A DNA stretch of 64,000 bases, from the NCBI RefSeq assembly GCF_023278365.1, contig NZ_CP075338.1:3596001-3660000 (forward strand), given 5' to 3'. The notes beneath the pieces were generated by a model, which saw only the letters and a program-made list of their open reading frames with translations, did no database searches and was not told where the DNA came from. Shown piece by piece: positions 1 to 8,799 of the stretch (position 1 is the first letter of the stretch; each line of letters opens with the position of its first letter). Source of the stretch: Epilithonimonas zeae. GTDB taxonomy: Bacteria; Bacteroidota; Bacteroidia; Flavobacteriales; Weeksellaceae. The position numbers were made by a program, and so were the translations under genes.

Positions 1-154
1 TTTGCTGGTAATCTATTTGCCCGACAGTATAAGATGTGCTGCCACCACTTCCGCTGGCGGTTATCCCTGTTGATGCAATTGTCTTTTGCGCTTTCAATAA
101 TCCTGTTGGAGCAATGGATAGAATCAAAAGCTGAATGAGTATTTTATTTTTCAT
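1..154 (-). CDS. N-terminal fragment of a secreted (probably T9SS-exported) protein
   Basis: The ATG lies on the minus strand at 154-152 and the frame stays open to the window edge, giving 51 codons. The product starts MKNKILIQLLILSIAPTGLL, a signal peptide, and the mature part carries an 'ASGSGGSTSYTVGQIDY' stretch. Flavobacterial secreted proteins with C-terminal sorting domains often begin with such a segment after the signal peptide. The rest of the gene, where a sorting domain would be, lies outside the window, so T9SS export is inference. It is divergent from the sensor kinase at 277, with about 120 bp of AT-rich sequence between them. Confidence 0.6.
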   Translation of the reverse strand, partial: MKNKILIQLLILSIAPTGLLKAQKTIASTGITASGSGGSTSYTVGQIDYQQ

Positions 155-276
155 AGGGTGAATTTTTCTATTCCAAAGTTAGAATTACAACTCCTGATAA
201 AAACTTATAATAGATAAACGACAATTTTAATAGACCAATGACATTTTATAATTAAATTAGTAGAAATTAAAGTGTT

Positions 277-2283
277 ATGATTAAAAAACTACTTTTTTTT
301 GTTTCATTTCTACCACTTCTTCTGTCTTGTCAGGAGTTTTCAAAACTTGAATTCTATAAGCAGGAGTTGAAGAAAAATCAATCTGATGAAAAACGGTTTC
401 AATTACAACAAAATCTTGTTAATATTTATAGGGTTTACAATCCAGATAGTTGCTTTCTCTATACTGTAAAAAATTTTGAGCTTATCAAGAAAAATAAATG
501 GTACTTGAGAAAAGGAAAATCACTTCTAGGGCTTGTAGGTTATTACGCAGAGAAAAATAACATCAAATCTGCTTTTAAATATAATCAGGAATCTTTCAAA
601 ATCAATACAAAAAACAATGACCAATATGCTTTGGCAGATAATTATTATATGTTCGGCAGGCTCTACCACCAGAAAGGTGAACATGCGCAAGCAGTCAAAA
701 ATTATTTGAAATCAATAGATATTGGAAACAAAAGCAAAAATCTTTGGATTGTAAGTTCAGCATACAGAAGTTTGGCTTTTTTATATCTTGATGAATCTAA
801 TAAAGAGAAATCTTACGAAAACATCAATAAGGGTCTAAAGATTGCGAAAGAGTCCAAGTCTCTCGAAGCTTCAGGTTTTTGTTATGGTGTTTTAGCAGAA
901 ATTGATAGAACTTTAGGAAAGCAAAAAGAAGCCCAAATTAATTTTATAAAGGCATACGAATATTTCAAAAAAACTCAAAATGAATATGGACAGGCTTGGC
1001 TTTATACCAACTGGTCGCTTTTGGATACAGACAAATTGGTTGAAAGCTATCTTATGCAGCTCAAAGCTCAGGACATATGGAACAAGATTTCTCCTAATCA
1101 TTATATGTCAGTTGTCAATCATTACAATATGGCTTATTCCTACATGGATTTTTATAAACAATTTGGTAAATATCAAAAGCAATTACAATGGAATAAAAAA
1201 CAGCTATTAGAAAAAGCCCAGAAAGAATTTGAAACCAGTAAAAATATTGCTGAAGCTAATAACAACAAACAATGGGTAATGTTTAATTATTTAGGAATGT
1301 CTGAGTTAAGTATGTTGAAAAGAAATCTTGATGATTATGCCAAATATACTCAGGAATATTACACCACAAGAGACTCTATTTATTCCCAAAGCCGAAAAAA
1401 TGAAATTGCAAAAACCGAAAGCCGAAAAATTGTAGAACAAAAAAACAGAGAGATAGAATTCAATAAATTGATTATAAGAAATAAAGAGAAAGAAAGAGTA
1501 TATTATATTTTGGGCCTTGTTGCACTTTTAGTAATTGGGTTCTTGCTTTTTTATCTTTACAAGCAATCAAAAAATAACAATAATCGGCTTCAAAAATTAA
1601 ATGTTGAACTCGAAAAAGCCAACAAAACCAAAATGCAGTTTTTTGGAATCCTGAATCACGATCTCAGAAGTCCGGTTATTTCATTGATTAATTTTCTACA
1701 TCTTCAAAAAGAGGCACCGGAGATGATGGATATAGAAACTAAAAATCGTCTTGAATTACAAACGACAATGGTAACCGAGCAACTTCTGGAACAGATGGAA
1801 GATCTCCTGCTTTGGAGCAAAGGACAGATGGAAAATTTTGTTCCATCGTTCAAAAATTATAAAGTAGAAGAGATTTTTTCTGATGTTAAGAGAGAATTCG
1901 TTTGGGTTAGTGATATTCAGATGTCATTTAATTATTCAGAAAATATGGTGGTTTTCACGGATAAAGAATATATGAAAACGATTATCAGGAATCTCATTAA
2001 TAATAGTATAAAAGTGTTACAAGGAAAATCGGGAGCTCAAATAATTTGCAAAGCTTGGGAAGAAAAAAGTGAAAGTTTGATTGAAATCTCAGATAATGGA
2101 GGAGGAGCGAATATTGAAAAATTCAGAGCGTTGTATGATGATCATACAAGTATTGGAATTACAAAAGGTTTGGGATTGCACGTGATTCGAGACCTTTGCA
2201 AATCTATCAATTGTAATATCGAGGTTAAAAGCAATCAGATAATTGGTGAAACTCAAATCATTTTAAGAATCAAAAAAGCTTAA
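277..2283 (+). CDS. Tetratricopeptide-repeat membrane sensor histidine kinase
   Basis: 668 aa. A lipobox-like signal ends at Cys18. Residues about 45-365 are helical TPR repeats, for example around 118-145 and 157-195. A coiled linker follows, then one membrane span at about 409-428. The dimerisation/phosphoacceptor helix has His461 in 'NHDLRSP'. The ATPase domain shows the N box (RNLINNS, 571-577), DNGGG (606-610) and GLGL (631-634). The TPR part should be periplasmic and the kinase cytoplasmic. The signal is unknown. The 3' end overlaps the convergent LytTR regulator gene by 21 bp; adjacency suggests a partnership but does not prove one. Confidence 0.88.
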   Translation: MIKKLLFFVSFLPLLLSCQEFSKLEFYKQELKKNQSDEKRFQLQQNLVNIYRVYNPDSCFLYTVKNFELIKKNKWYLRKGKSLLGLVGYYAEKNNIKSAFKYNQESFKINTKNNDQYALADNYYMFGRLYHQKGEHAQAVKNYLKSIDIGNKSKNLWIVSSAYRSLAFLYLDESNKEKSYENINKGLKIAKESKSLEASGFCYGVLAEIDRTLGKQKEAQINFIKAYEYFKKTQNEYGQAWLYTNWSLLDTDKLVESYLMQLKAQDIWNKISPNHYMSVVNHYNMAYSYMDFYKQFGKYQKQLQWNKKQLLEKAQKEFETSKNIAEANNNKQWVMFNYLGMSELSMLKRNLDDYAKYTQEYYTTRDSIYSQSRKNEIAKTESRKIVEQKNREIEFNKLIIRNKEKERVYYILGLVALLVIGFLLFYLYKQSKNNNNRLQKLNVELEKANKTKMQFFGILNHDLRSPVISLINFLHLQKEAPEMMDIETKNRLELQTTMVTEQLLEQMEDLLLWSKGQMENFVPSFKNYKVEEIFSDVKREFVWVSDIQMSFNYSENMVVFTDKEYMKTIIRNLINNSIKVLQGKSGAQIICKAWEEKSESLIEISDNGGGANIEKFRALYDDHTSIGITKGLGLHVIRDLCKSINCNIEVKSNQIIGETQIILRIKKA

Positions 2284-2967
2284 GTTTTCTTTGTAAGCTC
2301 TGCCAATTGGCAAATTGATATTACTATTGATAACCACTTCATAGCTGTTTTTTTTAGTAATAAGATGCTTTGGAACAGCATAGCTTTTATGAATTCTGAT
2401 AAAATTTGAGAAATGGTTTTCTTTCAGGATTTGACCAATTGATGATAAAACACAATGTTTTTTTTGCAAAGTAATCAGTCTTGTATAATCTTTCAGAGCT
2501 TCCAGATAAATAATATCAGAAATTTTTATTTGTATGGTATTATGACCTTCTTTTATTTTTAGAAATTGAGATCCGGAGAGAATGTCAAAATATTCAGACT
2601 TTTCTTTCATACTGAAAAAATCTATCAATTTATGAATGGAATAATCAAAACGATCCTTTTTCAAAGGCTTTGAGATAAAGTCTAATGTATCAATTTCAAA
2701 CGTTTCTATCGCATATTCCGGATGTGAGCTTATAAAAATACAAGCAGGGATATTTACATTCTTTTTCCTGAATTCTATTCCATTCATTCCTGGCAAATCA
2801 ATATCCAGAAACAAAACATCTATATCAGAACTCAAATGATTAAGTGCTGCTTCCGCATTATTGAAATAAGCGACCAATTCAAGACTGTCACTTTGATTAA
2901 TCAAATGCTGGAGAAGAAGTCTATCGACTTCTTGATCTTCTATGATTATGCATTTTAACTTTTTCAT
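2263..2967 (-). CDS. LytTR-family response regulator
   Basis: 234 aa from the ATG at 2967. An in-frame ATG at 2988 would add seven residues, but MKKLKCIIIED is the usual receiver start. The receiver has the acidic pair E10/D11, phosphoacceptor D55 in 'LFLDIDLPG' and a conserved Lys in 'ISKPLKK'. The C-terminal half is a LytTR DNA-binding domain with 'YLEALKDYTRLIT' and 'FIRIHKSYAVP'. Its 3' end runs 21 bp into the convergent TPR histidine kinase gene, the likely cognate sensor. Pairing is inferred from position. LytTR regulators usually bind imperfect direct repeats; none was identified here. Confidence 0.9.
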   Translation of the reverse strand: MKKLKCIIIEDQEVDRLLLQHLINQSDSLELVAYFNNAEAALNHLSSDIDVLFLDIDLPGMNGIEFRKKNVNIPACIFISSHPEYAIETFEIDTLDFISKPLKKDRFDYSIHKLIDFFSMKEKSEYFDILSGSQFLKIKEGHNTIQIKISDIIYLEALKDYTRLITLQKKHCVLSSIGQILKENHFSNFIRIHKSYAVPKHLITKKNSYEVVINSNINLPIGRAYKENLSFFDS

Positions 2968-3042
2968 TTTCAAATGTGATTCTAACAAAATTACAAAAAA
3001 AATAAGCTTAAAATATTTATACTTTAATAAGATTTAAACGAA

Positions 3043-3076
3043 AAAAAACCTTTCCAAATTTTGGAAAGGTTTTTTT
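3043..3076 (-). terminator. Intrinsic terminator after the HtrA gene
   Basis: A near-perfect hairpin with the arm AAAACCTTTCCAAA and its complement, flanked by A and T runs on both sides so it can act in both directions. It lies 20 bp past the stop of the minus-strand protease gene and before the start of the LytTR gene, so the two minus-strand genes are probably separate transcripts. Confidence 0.85.
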
Positions 3077-3096
3077 GATAAATTAAAATTCTTTTT

Positions 3097-4620
3097 TTAC
3101 TGTAATTTAAAACCTCTTGTAGTAATTCTTCCGTAAGCATCTACATATTTCACCTGAACATTTCCTTTGTAGCCATTCAAGATTTTTTCAACATCTTTTT
3201 GAGAGTTAACCGGTTTTCCATTGATTTCCATTACGATATAATTATCCACAACACCAATTTTGTCCATTTCGCTTCCTTCAGTTACGTTTTTAGCAATTAC
3301 ACCACTTTCCAGACCATAATCAGTTTTTACTCTTTCGCTCAATGGTTCGAACTCAGAACCTATTTTTTCAGTTACAGTTAAGTCGTCTTTGCTTCTGGAA
3401 GAAGTTCCGCCTTTTTGGTCTTTCAGTGTTACACTTACGTTGTTAATTTTACCATTTCTGGAGTAAGTTACATTCACTTTATCACCAGGTCTTCTGCTTC
3501 CAATCGCAAGAGAAAGGTCAGAGAATCCGGAAATATCCGTGTTATCGATTTTTGTAATGATATCTCCAACCTGGATTCCAGCGTCCTCAGCACCACTTTT
3601 TTTCGTGATTTCTGTAACGTAGATTCCGTCTCCTGCTTTCAGATTTTTCTTTTCTCTTTGGTTATAAGCTGCAACTTGCATCTCGTTGGACAAATCAAGA
3701 CTTCCTACACCAAGGAAACCTCTCTGTACCAATCCAAATTTCTTAATATCTTCAACAATTTTTCTTGCCAAGTTAGATGGAACTGCAAATCCGTAACCTT
3801 CATAATATCCGGTTTTTGACTGGATTGCTGTATTGATTCCAATCAAATCTCCATTTACATTCACCAATGCACCACCACTGTTTCCTGGATTAATTGCCGC
3901 ATCTGTCTGAATAAAACTTTCAATCGGGGTTCTGGATTGTTGACTAAGGATATCGATACTTCTACCTTTTGCGGAAATAATTCCCGCAGTTACAGTAGAA
4001 TTAAGTCCAAGCGGATTACCAACTGCTAAAACCCATTGTCCAACTTCTGTCAAATCTGAGTTAGCAAAGTTCAAATAAGGCAAACCTTTTTCTTCAATTT
4101 TAAGAAGAGAGATATCTGTATTGGGGTCAGTTCCGACTAAAGTTGCGATGTAAGATTTTTTATTACTCAAAACAACTTCTAGTTTATTAGCTCCGGCAAC
4201 CACGTGATTGTTGGAAATAATGTAACCGTCCGGCGAAATAATAACGCCAGAACCTAAACCAGAAGGCATATTTTTAGGAGGTTGCTGTTGTTGTCTTTGC
4301 TGACCGCCGCCAAAAGGACTGTTGCCTGGACCAAAAAAGAAATCGAACATATCAGATTCTTGTGGTCTTTGTGTAGCTCTGTCCTGATAATTTTTGATAG
4401 TTACCACAGCCGGAACCGTAGCTTTAGAAGCTTTTACAAAGTCGTCTCCCACTGCTGTTCCCATTCCTACGAATGCAGATTTTTTGGAAGCTGTAGTGAA
4501 ATATGAGAAATCTTCTCCATTATTTTCGTGGCTAAAGTATTGACTAGCTCCGAAAACCGTTGCACCAGATATAACTCCGGTCAATGCAAAAGGCATTAGT
4601 TTTTTTAATGTATTCTTCAT
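3097..4620 (-). CDS. htrA: Periplasmic Do/DegP-type serine protease
   Basis: 507 aa from the ATG at 4620; 4632 is an alternative. The open frame reaches 4659, but a TAAATTTG -7 box at 4664-4657 puts transcription start at about 4652, ruling out that ATG. An N-terminal signal/anchor segment is followed by a trypsin-like domain with His139, Asp169 and Ser248 (GNSGG) and then two PDZ domains ('GFLGVGSLDLS...', 'EFEPLSERVKTDYG...'). A Gln/Pro/Gly-rich loop occupies about 104-118. The family degrades or refolds misfolded envelope proteins. The gene is monocistronic, with a strong terminator downstream. Confidence 0.93.
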   Translation of the reverse strand: MKNTLKKLMPFALTGVISGATVFGASQYFSHENNGEDFSYFTTASKKSAFVGMGTAVGDDFVKASKATVPAVVTIKNYQDRATQRPQESDMFDFFFGPGNSPFGGGQQRQQQQPPKNMPSGLGSGVIISPDGYIISNNHVVAGANKLEVVLSNKKSYIATLVGTDPNTDISLLKIEEKGLPYLNFANSDLTEVGQWVLAVGNPLGLNSTVTAGIISAKGRSIDILSQQSRTPIESFIQTDAAINPGNSGGALVNVNGDLIGINTAIQSKTGYYEGYGFAVPSNLARKIVEDIKKFGLVQRGFLGVGSLDLSNEMQVAAYNQREKKNLKAGDGIYVTEITKKSGAEDAGIQVGDIITKIDNTDISGFSDLSLAIGSRRPGDKVNVTYSRNGKINNVSVTLKDQKGGTSSRSKDDLTVTEKIGSEFEPLSERVKTDYGLESGVIAKNVTEGSEMDKIGVVDNYIVMEINGKPVNSQKDVEKILNGYKGNVQVKYVDAYGRITTRGFKLQ

Positions 4621-4997
4621 CTTAATATTCATTTCTTTTTTGAGATTATTGTTAGACAAATTTAATGCTAAATTAGTATGAACTAAAAACTTAGTGTTAC
4701 ACTTTTAACGAAGTTTAACCATATTTAAAAAATCATTAATAAAATTCTTGATTTAATTACTCAAAGCTATTAGGCTAAATTATTGATAATTATTTGAAAA
4801 TATTTGCTGTATTATGTTGATTACCAATTTTATTATGAAGTTTATGTTGAGTTAATTTCTTAGAAATCTCTATAGTGACTTTTTGTCATATTCTGTTTGT
4901 CATCATTTCCAATTTAATCTCTTTAGGAATCATTTCTTAAAATTTGGATAAAACTTTTTGGCAAAACTTTTGTTTTCTATATTGAAAATGAAAGAAT
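4621..4997. other. AT-rich divergent intergenic region
   Basis: 377 bp between htrA and the small gene at 4998. It holds the htrA -7 box near 4660. For the rightward gene there is TTTG (4943-4946), 18 bp, AACTTTTG (4965-4972), one mismatch from consensus. I see no ORF of note, no strong hairpin and no repeat in the remainder. Confidence 0.5.
4657..4664 (-). promoter_or_regulatory. Promoter -7 box for htrA
   Basis: The minus strand reads TAAATTTG, a full match to the Bacteroidota -7 consensus TAnnTTTG. No clear TTTG was found 18-21 bp upstream. Its place argues for translation starting at 4620 or 4632, not 4659. Confidence 0.5.
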
Positions 4998-5321
4998 ATG
5001 AACAACAATGTAAAAATAGCTTTAGGAATTATCGCAGGCGGAAGTTTGGTTTTGGCAACTCAATTACTAAAATCAAAAAAGAGTAAAACTAAAGTTTTTA
5101 CTGCACCAGATGGAAATTCTTACAAAGAAAATCAAATGTATAGAACTGCGCACGGAGAGATTTTCCAAAATGGGAAACAATTGCATTTTGAAACTCCCGA
5201 ACTTCTTGCGGAAGCTAATCAATCTTTAGATTCTAATTATGGCAATGATAACTTTTCGAGAAGTAATCAAACTGTTCCGAGAAATACCAATTATCATCAA
5301 AAAGGTGTAAGACATCATTGA
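4998..5321 (+). CDS. Small hypothetical protein with N-terminal hydrophobic segment
   Basis: 107 aa; no family recognised. Residues about 5-25 (VKIALGIIAGGSLVLATQLL) form a membrane or signal-anchor helix followed by a Lys-rich stretch (KSKKSKTKV). The remainder is polar, with 'APDGNSYKENQMYRTAHGEIFQNGKQLHF' split around Gly/Asn turns, and ends in an Asn/Arg/His-rich tail. A one-span protein with a short soluble domain is the best description. It heads a run of three small same-strand genes (to 6045) with gaps of 52 and 3 bp. Confidence 0.6.
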   Translation: MNNNVKIALGIIAGGSLVLATQLLKSKKSKTKVFTAPDGNSYKENQMYRTAHGEIFQNGKQLHFETPELLAEANQSLDSNYGNDNFSRSNQTVPRNTNYHQKGVRHH

Positions 5322-5373
5322 TTTTCTAATTTTCAGAAAGTATTTAAAATAGTATTTAACAAAAGAATAAATT

Positions 5374-5853
5374 ATGGAATCAGAGAATATAGTAGAAAGA
5401 CTTACCAAATATGGATTTGATCATAGTAATCTTTATACGGGATTTAAGTCTGTAGGTGAGGCACGAAAATTTGCTGAAGAACGCAACGGAAGATTGGTTG
5501 AGGTTGGATTTTTGGATGGAAATGATAATCCAGTCGAAGATTCTTCCCAAAATCTCATCAATGAAAATAAATATTATAAAGCATTTGCCGGTCCAGATTA
5601 TAGAATTCTACATTCTGCGGATGAAGGTTTTCAGGATATAGCGGAAAAGTTGAAAGAAAGAAAAAATGAGATTACTGAAAAAAGTCCCGATGAGAAATAT
5701 TTTTCAGATTCAGACCCTTTATTAGAGGAAGATGCAGTGATTGTTCTTTTTAAAGATGAGGTACAGGAAGTCACTTCTCGTGAAAGGTCAAAATATCTGA
5801 TGCACACCAAAGTTTATGAGTTGGCAGTTGAAGTTCCAAAAACATCAGAATAA
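5374..5853 (+). CDS. Hypothetical acidic cytoplasmic protein
   Basis: 159 aa; no family recognised. There is no signal peptide or membrane span. It begins MESENIVERLTKYGFDHSNL and is rich in Glu, Asp and Lys throughout, with a short Pro/Glu tail. It ends 3 bp before the next gene, so the two are likely co-translated. The small neighbours, one of a DUF6496 type common in stress-related gene sets, give weak contextual support for a stress role; that is inference. Confidence 0.6.
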   Translation: MESENIVERLTKYGFDHSNLYTGFKSVGEARKFAEERNGRLVEVGFLDGNDNPVEDSSQNLINENKYYKAFAGPDYRILHSADEGFQDIAEKLKERKNEITEKSPDEKYFSDSDPLLEEDAVIVLFKDEVQEVTSRERSKYLMHTKVYELAVEVPKTSE

Positions 5854-5856
5854 ATT

Positions 5857-6045
5857 ATGGCAACGAAAAAATATTCAGACAAAGCGCAGGACAAAGTTGG
5901 AAAAGTAATGAAAGAGTTCAAAGAAGGAAAACTAAAGTCCGGCTCGGGTGACAAAGTCACAAGTAGAAAACAAGCCATTGCGATCGGAATCTCCGAAGCA
6001 AAAGAAGAAGGATTGAAAGTCCCGAAACAGAAAAAATCTAAATAA
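5857..6045 (+). CDS. DUF6496-like small basic protein
   Basis: 62 aa, highly basic. It has the pattern 'KVGKVMKEFKEGKLKSGSG', then 'VTSRKQAIAIGISEAKEEG' and a Lys-rich tail. This is the layout of the small DUF6496 proteins found in many Bacteroidota and Proteobacteria; their function is not established. The arrangement (basic helix, Gly-Ser linker, 'RKQAIAIGxSEA' helix) would suit nucleic-acid contact, but that is speculation. It starts 3 bp after the preceding stop and is followed by a terminator hairpin. Confidence 0.75.
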   Translation: MATKKYSDKAQDKVGKVMKEFKEGKLKSGSGDKVTSRKQAIAIGISEAKEEGLKVPKQKKSK

Positions 6046-6049
6046 AAAT

Positions 6050-6073
6050 AATCCGGCTCAGGTCGGATTTTTT
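6050..6073 (+). terminator. Terminator after the three small genes
   Basis: Stem AATCCG / CGGATT (6050-6055 and 6064-6069) with an 8-nt loop and a T run. Confidence 0.7.
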
Positions 6074-6108
6074 GATGTTTGAAAGTTAAGTTTTAGAAAA
6101 ATCCTTCA

Positions 6109-6141
6109 TTTGGAATGATTTGGATTTTATTAATAACTTTG
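6109..6141 (+). promoter_or_regulatory. mtaB promoter
   Basis: TTTG (6109-6112), 21 bp, TAACTTTG (6134-6141). The ATG at 6149 is only 8 bases past the -7 box, so the mRNA would be leaderless or nearly so. Confidence 0.7.
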
Positions 6142-6148
6142 CAGACTT

Positions 6149-7507
6149 ATGTCAAATGTCAATTCACAACCCAAAACCGTTGCTTTTCATACACTTGGCT
6201 GCAAACTGAATTTTGCAGAAACCTCGACTATTGCAAGGCAATTGACGGATGCTGGCTATCAGAAGGTCAATTTTGATGAACCTGCAAAAGTTTATATTAT
6301 CAATACTTGTTCTGTTACAGAAAATGCAGATAAAGAATGTAAACTTCACGTCAAGCGCGCTACGAAAGCTAACCCAGAAGGTTTGGTAGCAATTATCGGT
6401 TGCTATGCGCAGTTGAAACCGGAAGAAATTTCCTCTATCACTGGAGTAGATTTGGTTTTAGGAGCTAAGGAAAAATTCAATATTCTGAGTTATCTGGATG
6501 ATTTGGAAAAGTCTGAAAATTATGCTCAGATTCATTCTTGTGAGATTGATGAAGCCGATTTCTTCGTTGGTTCCTATTCTATTGGTGACAGAACCAGAGC
6601 TTTTTTGAAAGTTCAGGATGGTTGTGATTACAAATGTACTTATTGCACAATTCCTTTAGCACGAGGGATTTCTCGTTCCGATACCATTGATAATGTGGTT
6701 GCCAATGCCAAAGAAATTGCAGCGAAAGATATTAAAGAGATTGTTTTGACGGGCGTTAATATCGGAGATTACGGAAAAGGAGAATTCGGGAATAAAAAAC
6801 ACGAGCATACTTTTCTCGATTTGATTTCTGAATTAGATAAAGTTGAAGGTATTGAAAGAATCAGAATTTCTTCCATCGAACCCAATCTTTTGAAAGACGA
6901 AAGCATCGAGTTGGTTTCCAAAAGCAGAAGCTTTGTGCCACATTTTCATATTCCGCTTCAATCTGGAAGTGATGAATTGTTGAAGAAGATGAAGCGCCGC
7001 TATTTAACGAAGTTATATAATGACAGAGTTAATAAAATCCGAGAAGTAATGCCAGACGCAGCGATTGGTGTTGATGTAATTGTCGGATTTCCTGGGGAAA
7101 CGGAAGAGTTGTTTATGGAAACTTATAATTTCTTGAATGATTTGCCAATCAGTTATCTTCACGTTTTCACTTATTCTGAAAGAGAAAATACGGAAGCAGC
7201 TGATATGCAAGGAGCGGTCCCTATTCCCGAAAGAAAAAGACGTAACAAGATGCTGAGAATCCTTTCCGAAAAAAAGAAAATGGAATTCTACAGAAATCAA
7301 TTAGGGAAAAAACTGCCAGTTCTTTGGGAACACGAGAATAAGAACGGAATGATGTATGGCTTTACTGAAAATTATGTCAGAGTTTCAAAACCATTTGATG
7401 AAAAATCAATCAATCAAATAGAAATGATTGTCTTAGATAAAATAACAGAAGAAGGTAATGTTTCTATAAGAGAAATGCAGTTTGAAGATTTTTTGGCGAA
7501 AATTTAA
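6149..7507 (+). CDS. mtaB: tRNA t6A37 methylthiotransferase MtaB
   Basis: 452 aa. Radical-SAM methylthiotransferase that adds a 2-methylthio group to t6A37 of ANN-decoding tRNAs. The N-terminal UPF0004 domain carries the auxiliary cluster cysteines C18, C54 and C85. The radical-SAM motif CxxxCxxC is at C159, C163 and C166 (GCDYKCTYC). A TRAM-like segment closes the protein. The 'FHTLGCKLN' opening and absence of a MiaB-type motif favour MtaB over MiaB or RimO. It is a single gene between its own promoter and a bidirectional terminator. Confidence 0.93.
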   Translation: MSNVNSQPKTVAFHTLGCKLNFAETSTIARQLTDAGYQKVNFDEPAKVYIINTCSVTENADKECKLHVKRATKANPEGLVAIIGCYAQLKPEEISSITGVDLVLGAKEKFNILSYLDDLEKSENYAQIHSCEIDEADFFVGSYSIGDRTRAFLKVQDGCDYKCTYCTIPLARGISRSDTIDNVVANAKEIAAKDIKEIVLTGVNIGDYGKGEFGNKKHEHTFLDLISELDKVEGIERIRISSIEPNLLKDESIELVSKSRSFVPHFHIPLQSGSDELLKKMKRRYLTKLYNDRVNKIREVMPDAAIGVDVIVGFPGETEELFMETYNFLNDLPISYLHVFTYSERENTEAADMQGAVPIPERKRRNKMLRILSEKKKMEFYRNQLGKKLPVLWEHENKNGMMYGFTENYVRVSKPFDEKSINQIEMIVLDKITEEGNVSIREMQFEDFLAKI

Positions 7508-7521
7508 ACAAATATTATAAT

Positions 7522-7553
7522 AAAAAGCCGCAAATCAAATTTGCGGCTTTTTA
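7522..7553. terminator. Bidirectional terminator between mtaB and the FKBP-like gene
   Basis: Hairpin with arm AAAAAGCCGCAAAT, a loop of about 3 nt and its complement, ending in TTTTT on both strands. It serves the convergent genes on either side. Confidence 0.9.
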
Positions 7554-7575
7554 TTTATCCTAAACCAAGACTATA

Positions 7576-8307
7576 TTAGTCGTCTTTCGGTAATCTTGTT
7601 TCAGTTTTATAAAGCTGGAAGTTGAAAACAAAACTTCTGTCTTTGTATAAAGTTCCGTAGATGGTATTATCTCTTGCATAAGCAGCTCTTGACGGCACAA
7701 TAATTACACCTTGCATATTATAATCTACGGCATTATCTTGGTTGAATGATTTAAAATATTTTAAACCTTCTCTTAATCCTTCAATCTCATAAAAATCTCT
7801 GCCTACAGTTGTATTATTTGCTTTGTTGTAAGCATCTAAAACTGATTGTTTAACATAATAGTACGCAGGATCAGGACTTGGATTTCCTGACGAGATACTA
7901 TTTACAAAAGGTGATGAGGAACCAAAGTTAATTTTACCATCAGTATTTGTAGCAATATAGCTGTAAGTAGAATGGAAAAAGGTTAAAATGTCTTTTTCTC
8001 CAACTATTGTTCCTGGATCAGGTTGAGCGCCTGTTCTAATAATATAGATAACTCCAGACGGCAATGTTTCGTGAGGATAAGAAGATAATTTAGGGTAATT
8101 ATCATCTGTAGTCACTGTATCATCAAATGCTGTAATTACACCTTTATCGTTGAAGTAATTAGAATCCATAAACTTTATTGCAGCAGCATCATCGTAAGCA
8201 TTTTGATCTTCTATAGGAATAACTACAATTTCTTCCTCATCATGATCTTTTTTACAGCTTTGTAATACAGCTAAAGAAAGAGCAATTCCTAAAAGTATTT
8301 TCTTCAT
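7576..8307 (-). CDS. FKBP-like lipoprotein
   Basis: 243 aa. Lipobox LQSC with Cys18, then an acidic stretch (DHDEEE). The C-terminal quarter (about 165-240) resembles an FKBP peptidyl-prolyl isomerase: 'GLREGLKYFKSF', 'GVIIVPSRAAYAR', 'NTIYGTLYKDRSFVFNFQL', matching the family's 'G..IPP.LAYG...IP.ns.L.F.v.L' ending. Several active-site aromatics and the usual Gly after 'AY' are not obvious, so isomerase activity is doubtful. Related FKBP-like lipoproteins (for example GldI) serve gliding/secretion in flavobacteria, but this one is far from gldKLMN. Confidence 0.7.
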   Translation of the reverse strand: MKKILLGIALSLAVLQSCKKDHDEEEIVVIPIEDQNAYDDAAAIKFMDSNYFNDKGVITAFDDTVTTDDNYPKLSSYPHETLPSGVIYIIRTGAQPDPGTIVGEKDILTFFHSTYSYIATNTDGKINFGSSSPFVNSISSGNPSPDPAYYYVKQSVLDAYNKANNTTVGRDFYEIEGLREGLKYFKSFNQDNAVDYNMQGVIIVPSRAAYARDNTIYGTLYKDRSFVFNFQLYKTETRLPKDD

Positions 8308-8364
8308 TTTTTATTTAGTGTTAAATTGCGATTAATTTTTAACGAGACAAAAGTATAAAAAATT

Positions 8365-8799
8365 ATGAGAATAGATAAATTTTTATGGAGTGTGAGATTT
8401 TACAAAACTAGAACTCTTGCGGCAGATGAAATAAAAAAGAATAGAGTAAGTATTGGAGAAAATGCTGTGAAATCTTCCAAAGAAGTGAAAAATGGAGATA
8501 TTATAAAAATCAGAAAAAATCAAATCGATTATAAAATCAAAGTTATAGATATACCGAAAAGCAGAGTAGGAGCCAAATTAGTTTCTATCTATGTAATTGA
8601 TATGACGGAGAAAGACCAATATGAAATTCTCGCTATGAGAAAATCCTCAAAAGATTATTACAGACAAAAAGGCATCGGGCGACCTACCAAAAAGGACAGA
8701 AGAGATATGGATGATTATTCAGCGGGCGATTCTACCGAAGATATGGATAATGATGATTGGGATGTATTTTTCAATGAGAATAAAGACGATGAAGATTAA
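8365..8799 (+). CDS. S4-domain RNA-binding protein (Hsp15-like)
   Basis: 144 aa. The S4 domain is at about 1-62 (MRIDKFLWSVRFYKTRTLAA ... 'NGDIIKIRKN'). A basic middle follows, then a strongly acidic tail (DDYSAGDSTEDMDNDDWD). Hsp15 binds free 50S subunits carrying nascent chains and helps recycle stalled ribosomes; the N-terminal match is good, but the acidic tail differs from the basic tail of E. coli Hsp15. Its TAA stop overlaps the stop of the convergent aroK within a TTAA. Confidence 0.85.
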   Translation: MRIDKFLWSVRFYKTRTLAADEIKKNRVSIGENAVKSSKEVKNGDIIKIRKNQIDYKIKVIDIPKSRVGAKLVSIYVIDMTEKDQYEILAMRKSSKDYYRQKGIGRPTKKDRRDMDDYSAGDSTEDMDNDDWDVFFNENKDDED

